From the NCBI GenBank assembly GCA_035048495.1, contig CM068549.1, positions 20,953,440-21,017,439 on the forward strand: DNA of 64,000 bases, in the 5' to 3' direction. Source of the DNA: Euptelea pleiosperma (Eukaryota > Streptophyta > Magnoliopsida > Ranunculales > Eupteleaceae). Of the stretch, positions 13,201 through 23,322 are shown in pieces; position 1 is the stretch's first letter; the number at the start of each line of letters is the position of its first letter. A model generated the notes under the pieces. The model was not told where the DNA came from. It searched no databases and saw only the letters and a program-made list of their open reading frames with translations. The position numbers and the translations under genes were made by a program.

Positions 13201-16200
13201 TAGGACTTTTAGGGTGGTGCCCAATTGATTGCACACCATTTTATGGAAGGTCTGAAAGATAGTATGCACCTCATTTTTTGATTTCATAAGGTAGATCCAA
13301 GTGTAACGGCTGTAGTCATCCACAAAAACCACAAAGTAGCGAAAACCAAAGATAGAAGTGGTGGGATTGGGTCCCCAAACATCAGAGTGCACAAGCTGTA
13401 AAGGAAACGTACTTTTTTTATTACTGGTCGGAAAAGACACCCGACATTGTTTTGCAAGTACACAAGTTTCACAGTTGAACTCAAAAAATGGAATAGACGC
13501 AAACTGAGGTAACAGACTCTTCATGACTGAAAGCGGTAAATGACCTAGCCTGTTATGCCATCGCATTAACAGGTCTTTATTAACGCTAAAACTACTGACA
13601 TTGGCACTAGACTGATGTGCAACAGAATATGAAGTCGGCTGGCTATCGAGCAGGTACAATCCACCATCCTCACGACCACTGCCAATCATCCGCCTCGTCT
13701 CCAAGTCCTGAAAAACACAGTGAGTAGGAAAAAAGGTAACACTGCAATTTAGGCTCTTAGTAAGATGGCTAACAGAAAGCAGGTTAGTGGTGAATTTAGG
13801 AACATGAAGTACAGAGGATAAAGACAAAGTAGGTGTGGCAGAGATAGTACCCTTCCCTGAGATAGAGGAGAAGGTGCCATCGGCCACACGGACCTTGTCC
13901 TTACCCGAGCAAATATTATAGGTGGAGAAAAGGGATGGCATACCAGTCATATGATCGGAGGCACCAGAATCAATGATCCAGGAAGGACCAATGGGTGCCG
14001 TAGACACATGGTGGGCTGAATGGGATGTACCTGTCTGAGCAAAGGATGATGTAGGTGGGGAAGGACCATCAAGCTGAGTAAGTAATTGTCGAAGCCTGTC
14101 AATGTCCATGCTAGAGAAGGTGTTGGACTGCCCAGAGGAAGGGGTCGCATCAGAGGAATCTTGGCTGGTGGCATGAGCGGCTGAGGTTCCATGTTTGCTA
14201 CCAGAGGGCTTCTTTGAGGAGCCTTGCTTCCCTCCAGAGAATTGTGCAGGACGACCATGAAGACTCCAGCAGGTCTCCCGAGTGTGACGACGCTTGCCAC
14301 AGTGATCACATCTGAGTCGATCACGATCATCAAGATCCCCATCCTTCTTGGATGTGGGTTTGCTCAGTTTCTGAGTGGCCAAGGCAGACTTCTCAGATAA
14401 AGGAACATCAGCATCTGTTTTAGAGCTCATGGCTCTCCTCCTGCTGTCCTCGCTCTGGATGTAGGAGTAGACCTGTGCAATGGTCGACGGCGGTGGATCT
14501 CTGCCCAAGATGTTGGCTCGAACCTGCTCATAGCTCTGGTTCAAGCCGCCAAGAAACTCGAATATGCGTCCGCGCACAATCATCTTCCGGAACTCCGTAG
14601 CATCCTTGGTACATGCAGGGGTGTAGGTCTGGTAGTGATCTACCTCTTCCCACTTGCTGCGTAACGCAGCGTAGTATGATCCCAAAGGAAGATCACCTTG
14701 CTTCAGATGTGCTATCTCTTGCTGAAGTTCATACATCCTAGCAAAATTCCCATCTTGGGAGTAGGTCTGAGATGCAGTGTCCCATATATCCTTGGCAGTC
14801 GGGAGAAAGAGGAAGCCTGTGCTGATCGATGGATGCATGGAGTGAAGCAGCCATGACATGACCATCGAGTTTTCCGCTTCCCACTTCTCAAACGCAGCAT
14901 CGGAGGAATCAGGTGCAGTGACGCGTCCAGTGATATAGCCGGCTTTGCCTCGTCCGGTGATGTACATCTTGGCAGATTGAGACCATGCGAGGTAGTTGGT
15001 CCCGTCGAGTTTCACCGTAGTGATCTGTAGGCCCGGGCTGTGATCACCATGACTTCCCAGACTGGGTGGGGCAACAATAATCTCTGACTTGGCAGAAGAT
15101 GACTCCTCAGATGTACTCATGGTAGTAGAGAAGACTTTTCTGATAAGAAATCACCCGAACTGCTGCTGCGGAGGTTCAAATCACCTTTTTTTTATTTTTA
15201 AAGCCTCCTGCTCGCGTTGCTCGCAGGATTCAGGCCTTTTTGGAACAACTCCTTTATAGATTTTCTATTGGAGAAAAAACCACTCGCGAGAAACTTGTGA
15301 ATGGTTCCGAGGACCTAAAAAAGGTTCCTGGATAGGTGCGGTAGCACTATGGAGAGGTTCTGGACTCCTCTGAGATCTGCGGCTAGGTCCAGAGGGTCTT
15401 CTCTGACCTTTTGGAAGGGGCGGCTAGGCTTGCTGGCTCTTCTCCAGGCTTCTGGAGTAGGCGGCTATGCCTGATAGCTCTTCTCCAGGCTTCTGGAGTG
15501 GGCGGCTAGGCCTGGGAGAACTTCTCCAACCTTTTGGAGTGGGCGGCTAGGGTTTCAGACTCTTCTAAAGCCTGCGGCTATCCATGGGAGATGATCTCCT
15601 TCTTTGGAAAGCCCTTCGCATCGAATTTCGCAATCCCTAGGGTTCTTCAGACCTCTAGGATTGAGCCATGGTTACATAACCATGCTCTGATACCATGTTG
15701 TAATCTTGGATCGTAACCAGAATAAGAGATTAGGGTTAGAGATGGAAGAGAGGAGAGGAGAGAATTGGGGAAAGAGGAGAAATCGTGTAGAGCTTAGAAT
15801 AGCCTACACGATTTCACCCAATATATATATTAAGTGAAGTTTTACAATATTACAAGGGCCCCCTGTAGAATATAAGATATTACAAGTAGGTCCCTGACAA
15901 CAAGCACTCCATCTAAATGTTGTTGTCATTTGTCTTTGTGTACATGCCCAAACCATCTCAATAAACTTTCCATAACTTTATGCCCTTTTGGGGCTACTAT
16001 ATTCCCTCGGATGTGCTCACTTATGAACAGTGGCGAAGCCAGGGGGCGAGGGTGGGCAGCAACTTCCTAAAAGTAGAAAAAAACCAAAAACATCCCTTTC
16101 AACTTAAAGTTGCCCACCCTAAAAATAAACATATCCCGAACCCCTTCTAACTTAAACCTTGCCCACCCTACAAGAAAATCCTGGCTCCGCCACTGCTTAT

Positions 16201-19200
16201 GAATTTATCATTCCTAATCTTTTCATTCATCCACCTCAACATCCTCTTATCTGTTACACTTATTCTATTGAACTTTTTTATTTGATAGCTCAACATTCAA
16301 CTCCATCAAGCATTGCAAGTCAAAAATATATAAGCGGAATGCTATAATGAATTGCAAATACTAAAAGTTTATTGAGACCAAAAATAGATTCTCAACTTAA
16401 TCAAACCAAAATTGAAAGCATGATATCAAATGTGGGATAGGATACCCGAATTCATATCCATATACTAGATTTCCGTACCAATATCTGGGCAATTTAAGTT
16501 ATAGTGTCATTCCTGTTAGGTTGAGGAGAACTCAAACCTAATGTTCGTATTATAATTAGAATTTGTTTTCGTGTTTCATGTAGTACACTTTTATCTTTTT
16601 ATCTTTAGGGTGATGAGACTCAATTGCGATGGCTGAGTCTCAGTCCACAAGAAACCAACATTAGACAGTTGAGACACTTGAGATTTCAAACGCTGGTCAC
16701 ACACATCACAAGCTACAGGCTTGCAACTATTCGCTCTATCATGAAGAAACAACACTTAATTTCTTTTCTAATATCTTTTCGATAATCCTTAGTTCGGGAC
16801 AACATTTTCATGAAAGTACCAAACAAATAACATATAGAACCATACTGCATTATTTCTAGAAGGTCACCAAAGGCACGAACGCAATGGATGGAAGCTGGTC
16901 TCCCCAACTCTTTGGCAAGTTCAAGCTGTTGTTGGAAAACATTAACCTGAAAATGAAAAATGTATAAAGTAAAACAACTTTGACAAGAGATATGTTTTTT
17001 TTATAAGACAAAAGTATTGTCTTTCTTCATTTTGTTCAAAGGTGAGTGCCCGTTTTGAAAAGAGCAAGGGATGATAACACAAGGTGTAATAAGCCAAAAA
17101 ATGTGGTAGGGACGCAAGAATGATGCAAAATGAAATAGAGAGAAAATCTTTCTTGGAGAAAAAATGCATCCTTGCTAAATTGGCACCAATGCATTTTGGG
17201 ATCAATTTGCAGTCTCATGCATTACGACGCACAAAGTAAGTTATTCTTGGTTTACATAGTAAACATCATTTTTGAACATTTTACAAAGTAATTCCTTGAT
17301 AAATACAGGTAAAAGTAGACTGCACCGATAACATTGAAGTCATAAGTAAGCATCCAACTAAGGCACCTAATAATATATATGGTCCATGCCTTGTTCTCAA
17401 GTGGTTAGGCTGACAACATGAGTATAAATCCAAACAAACCCACCAGTAATAACAGTAATAAGAACAACAACAACAATTTACATATAGCAATATATAATTA
17501 AGATGTAACTAATAGTTAGGTTAGTAAAAAGACCTGATCCATGAAATTGATTTCCTTTCCATGCGAGCCTTTGTCCAAACCAATCTGAAAAGTTCACAAA
17601 TGCATGCAGATGATAGTTAGGTTAGTAAAAAGACCTGATCCATGGAATTGATTTCCTTTCCATGCGAGCCTTTGTCCAAACCAATCTGAAAAGTTCACAA
17701 ATGCATGCAGATGTTACATGAATCACTTTCAAATACAAAACAATTATAGGAAATGGATTAAGGACCTTAATGTGTGGTTTGGGTTTGTTGTTGGAGTGTG
17801 TTGTTTCGCTGTGTATCCAGCACTCCGCCTGTGTTAGAACGTGGATCCTTTGATATACATTGTTACTGTTGCAGTTTATGTAATACACCCACATGGGTGT
17901 CTCAAGTGGGCTGCGTCCCACTTCCCACGTGGGGCCTTTTTTGGGTTTTCACTATTCAAGTGAATAGTGTCGCGTGAATAGTGTCACGTGAATAGTGTTC
18001 TCCTTTGTAGGGTTTCTCCCCATCATATATATATATATATATATATACAGTGAGTGTGGGAGAATGAATTAACAATTCATTCTCTCCTCTTCCCACAACT
18101 TCTCTCTTTAACCCTAATCTCCTTCTCCACCTTCCGCCTCCATTACACTTTTTTCCATATTCTATCTACAACCTTCATCTACTGGTTACAACTTAATTTA
18201 CAACATGGTATCAGAGCATGGTAGCTCTAGGGCATGTGTCTTTCCCCTAGAGACTCCATTCCGATCTAAGACGGTTATGTGAGCATCCGGAGCCGATGAG
18301 AACTTTTGAAGAAATCGTAGAGATCATTCCTGTGCTATCCGTGGATTAATCTTGAGGCAAAACACCAGAGGCTATTATTTCATGGTTAGTTTTTTTCCCT
18401 CAGCCGTATCAGAGATCCAGTTTATCTTCTTCTCAAGCTTCTCCAGCGTTTTTCCGGCCAACACGTTTTTCGAGGATTTTTAGGTTTTTGTTTTTTGTTT
18501 TTTGTGATATTCGTGCAATAGCAGGCCCCTCTGACCTTGCCGCCCTCTTCAATACTGCTCGTGGAACAGTTCGAAACTTGATTCGACGAATTCTAACCGT
18601 CGAAACCCTAGTTTCAAAAAATCACCCGGATCCCCCGCTATTTTTTGGGTTTTTGATTTTCTTTCAAAATCAGACCTCTCTGGGCCCTCCTGTCTTAGGC
18701 GCACCACTCATTGGGCCTTTAGGGATCCTCTAGACCTCACTTCGGTTTTCTGGGAGCCTCCGATACACTACCTGCTATTTTTGGTGGTCCTGCTCCAATG
18801 AGTTCCCCCGAGGCCACATCTGTGATTTCTAGCTCTTCCTCTAAGGATCGTCCTGTGACTCATGGCTCTCATTGAGATCACAACCCTCAGCTCTGCATCA
18901 CCACTGTGAAGCTCGATGGCACCAACTTCCTGGAATGGAAGACTTCCGCTCTCATGTACATTGGGGGCCGTGGCTACAGTGAATATCTGACAGGTGCTAC
19001 TAAAGAACCAGATCCGAAGGACAAATCTCATCGGATTTGGGTTATGGAGAACCTGACTGTCATGTCCTGGCTTCTTCATTCGATGCAAACCCAGATCAGC
19101 AAAGGGTTTATGTTCCTACCAATGGCCAAAGATGTTTGTGATGCCGTATCTCATACATACTCCCAGGTGGGCAATTTCGCCAAGCTCTATGAACTAGAAC

Positions 19201-22200
19201 AAAAGATATCTTGTCTTCGTCAGGAGGAGATGAAACTTGGTACATATTATGCTTCCCTTCGAAACAAATGGGAGGAGATCGATAACTACCAGAGTTACTC
19301 CCCCAAGTGCGCAGATGACGTCAAGTCCTTCAAGGCGATGGTTGAACGTTCCCGGATCTTCCAGTTTCTCTCCGGCCTTCATCCGAGCTTTGAGGGAGCT
19401 CGTGTTCAGATCCTTGGTAGGGATCCTGCTCCTACCTCTCTAGCACAGGTCTATGGTTACATTCCAGGGGAGGACAGCCACCGCTCTGCCATGCAACTCC
19501 GCAGTGGGAGTGATACTCAAGACCGCTCTGCCCTGGCTACTACCAATCAGAAGGGCCAGACATCCAGTCCGAAGGAGTCTGGAGACCGACCCAGACCCAA
19601 GCGTGATCACTGCGGTCGCATGGGTCATATCCGGGCCACTTGCTGGAAGCTCCATGGACGTCCCCCAGGACAGGCCCCGACTTCCCGTCAGCGTCAATCA
19701 GCAAAACAGGGACCTCCCTCAGCGCACTCAGTCACACGAGACACCGCACCACCAGTGTCTACCTCCTCTGGGGACACAGACTCGTTCTCTCCTGCAGATC
19801 TTGAGCGACTTCGCCGCATGATGGCCCAACTCAATGGCCAGGCCTCCACTTCCACGTCTGCATTGCTCACACAGGTACTAGGACTGCGTTTTCCCCCTCT
19901 ACTGTACCTTCCAGCCCTTCTTGGATCATTGATTCAGGGGCGTCTGATCACATGACTGGTATGTCCTCCGTTTTCTCTAGTTATGGTATTTGCTCTGATC
20001 GTGACAAAGTTCGGATAGCTGATGGCACCTATTCCTCTATCTCTGGAAAAGGGGATGTTCATGCCACACCAGCTCTCTCTATCTTCTGTTTTGCATGTTC
20101 CGCAATTCACCGCTAATTTACTATCCGTCAGTAGTCTTACCAAAAGTCTTAACTGCAGTGTAACGTTTTTTCCTTCTCACTATGTGTTTCAGGATCTGGA
20201 GCCGAGGCGGACGATTGGCAGTGGACGTGAGGACGGTGGCTTATACATCCTAAATTCTTCGATTTCTGCATCTGCACACCAGTCTAACATCAGTACTAGT
20301 AGTAGAGTCAATAAAGACCAGTTAATGCTTTGGCATAACCGGCTAGGTCATGTACCCGTGTCAGTCTTAAAGCGTGTCTTTCCTGCTTTCTATTCTGTTT
20401 CTGCAGTTCCGTTTCATTGTGAAACATGTGAACTGGCCAAACATTGTCGTTCTGTTTTTCCCATTAGTGAGAATAAAAGTACTACTCTTTTTTCTATTGT
20501 GCATTCTGATGTGTGGGGCCCCGCGCCTGTGACTTCTTTGTTTGGATATTGGTACTTTGTTACCTTTGTAGATGACTTTAGTGGTTGTACCTGGGTGTAC
20601 CTTATGCGAACCAAAGATGCTGTATTCTCCATTTTCCAAGAGTTCCATAAGATGGTTACCACTCAGTTCCATACCACTCTTAAGATTCTTCACTCTAACA
20701 ATGGGGGGGAATATCTCGATGGGGGTCTGAAATCCTACTTTGCTTCACATGGCATTGTTCATCAGACCTCGTGCCCTTCGACACCTCAACAGAATGGGAC
20801 TGCTGAGAGAAAAAATCGTCACCTTCTTGAAGTTGAGCGTGCTCTCCGGTTAGGCATGCAGGTTCCGAAACACTATTGGTCTGAGTCTGTCTTACTTGCT
20901 GCTTACCTCATCAATCGTATGCCCTCTCGGGTTCTCGGATTTCAAACTCCCCAATCTCTCCTAGTTCCTGACTGCCCGGCTTTCGTTGTTCCTCCAAAGG
21001 TCTTTGGGTACGTTTGTTATGTCCATATTCATCGTTCTTCGAGAGACAAGTTAGATCCACGGGCCTTAAAGTGCATCTTCTTGGGGTACCCCTCTAATAA
21101 AAAAGGGTACAAATGTTATCATCCTGCTATCCGTCGTCGCTTCATCTCTATGGATGTCACATTCGCTGAGTCCATCCCCTTCTTTGGTGAGCAGACCTCT
21201 CTTCAGGGGGAGCATGATGTTGCAGAAGAGAGTGTCCCCAGCCCTCTGCCTGTCTCTATTCCTATGCCAGGACCTCAGCCTAGTGACAATGACACTTCCA
21301 CTACTGCAGTTGATGTGCGTGTATATGTCAGAACCAAGAAGAAATGACAATCCACTGTCCCTGCGCCTACATCTGCAAGTCTCCCCTCGGATCCAGTTCC
21401 AGGTATTGCTTCTGTCCCTGCCTCTGTTCTTGAGCCACATGCATCTCCTACTTCTGACGATCATATGAGCACTGATATTGACCTCCCTATTGCACTTCGG
21501 AAGGGTGTACGTACTTGTACGGAACACCCTATCTCACATTTTGTCTCATATCAGTCTCTGTCTCCGTCATATCAGAATTTTGTCAGTATTGTCTCCTCTG
21601 TTTCTTTGCCTTCCAGTGTTGCAGACGCACTTAGTCACCCAAAGTGGAAAGAAGCTATGATGGATGAAATGCAGGCTCTTGAGAAGAACAAAACATGGGA
21701 ACTTGTTCAACTACCCAGAGGAAAGAAACCTGTGGGTTGCAAATGGGTCTTTAAAGTAAAACATAAAGCTGACGAGTCAGTCGAACGATACAAGGCACGA
21801 CTCGTAGCCAAGGGATTCACTCAGACATATGGGATAGACTATCAGGAGACTTTTGCACCTGTGGCCAAGATGAACTCAGTCAGAGTTCTTCTATCCTTAG
21901 CTGCCAACATGTCCTGGCCATTGCATCAACTAGATGTGAAGAATGCCTTTCTGCATGGAGATTTGACAAAAGAGGTGTACATGAAACTACCACCTGGGTT
22001 GACACTTGCTGGAAGTGACGACAAGGTGTGCAAGTTAAGGAAAGCCCTATATAGGCTAAGGCAATCTCCAAGGGCATGGTTCGAGCAGTTTAGCAGTACG
22101 ATCAGACGAGTGGGCTACAAGCAGAGTCAGGCCGATCACACGTTGTTTGTGAAGCACCAGGAGACTAGTACCACGGCACTGATCGTCTATGTTGATGACA

Positions 22201-23290
22201 TTGTCATCACTGGGAATGATCCTAAAGAGATAAAGCAGCTGAAGACATTCTTGTCATCGGAGTTTGAGACAAAGGATTTGGGGCCACTGAAATACTTCTT
22301 GGGAATTGAAGTTGCTCGGTCTCAGAAGGGCATCTTCATCTCTCAACGGAAGTATGTATTGGACCTTCTGGATGAGACTGGGTATTTGGGAGCTCAACTA
22401 GCAGAGACTCCAATTGATCAGAACCATCTGCTGAATTCTGAGGAGGGTGACACCCTTGAGGATGTCGCTATGTTTCAACGATTGATTGGCAGGCTGATCT
22501 ACTTGGCACACACCCGTCCGGATATTGCTTACGATGTTAGTGTTATCAGTCAGTTTATGCATGCACCACGGTCATCACATCTTGAGGCAGTTCACCTAAT
22601 TCTTCGATACCTCAAGGGCTCTCCAGGTCGTGGAATACTGTTCGGGTGACATGGACACTTTAGAGTGGAAGCATATACTGACGCAGATTGGGCAAGTTCA
22701 GTTACTGATCGTCGGTCTACGTCAGGATACTGTACCCTTGTTGGAGGAAATCTTGTCTCTTGGCGAAGCAAGAAACAGCCAGTTGTAGCTCGATCCAGTG
22801 CAGAGGCAGAATTTCGCTCTATGGCACATGGTGTGTGGGAACTCCTTTGGTTGAGGACCATGCTTGAGGAACTGGGACTCCAGGTGATAGAGCCGATAAG
22901 CCTCTACTGTGACAACAAAGCTGCCATCAGTATTGCTCACAACCCAGTCCAGCATGATAGGACCAAGCATATTGAAGTTGATCGTCACTTCATTAAAGAG
23001 AAACTTCAACAAAAATTGATTTGTACTCCGTATGTGAGAACACTAGAACAGGTTGCCGACATACTCACAAAGGGGGTGAACAAGTCTATTCTTCATACCT
23101 TGACTGGCAAGCTGGGCATGATGGATATCTTCACACCAGCTTGAGGGGGAGTGTTGGAGTTTATGTAATACACCCACGTGGGTGTCTCAAGTGGGCTGCG
23201 TCCCACTTCCCACGTGGGGCCTTTTTTGGGTTTTCACTATTCACGTGAATAGTGTCGTGTGAATAGTGTTCTCCTTTGTAGGGTTTCTCC

Positions 23291-23322
<32 letters not shown>

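Larger units (their letters stand above)
10515..15902 (-). mobile_element. Intact Ty1/Copia LTR retrotransposon
   Basis: 5388-bp element on the minus strand, bounded by two 207-bp LTRs that read identically by eye, TG...CA ends and a perfect 5-bp target duplication AGCAC (10510-10514 and 15903-15907). A primer site complementary to initiator tRNA-Met abuts the 5' LTR and a polypurine tract abuts the 3' LTR. It carries one uninterrupted polyprotein. Short LTRs, element size and domain order (protease, integrase, RT, RNase H) fit the Ale/Retrofit-like Copia group (inference). It inserted into a LINE remnant whose two halves flank it, within intron 5 of the TatD gene and in the same orientation as that gene. 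Confidence 0.97.
17512..17713. repeat. 101-bp tandem duplication containing TatD exon 4
   Basis: Two adjacent ~101-bp copies (about 17512-17612 and 17613-17713), each with tagttaggttagtaaaaaga, the 51-bp exon and flanking splice signals. They differ by one base within the exon, so the duplication is young. Confidence 0.9.

Noticed and set aside
15379..15580. CRISPR-like array
   Set aside because: The 41-bp units are contiguous tandem repeats without unique spacers, inside a plant retrotransposon leader.
19453..19821. 122-aa open frame within the older Copia
   Set aside because: Shadow frame of the Gag region; the Gag frame carries the recognisable motifs.
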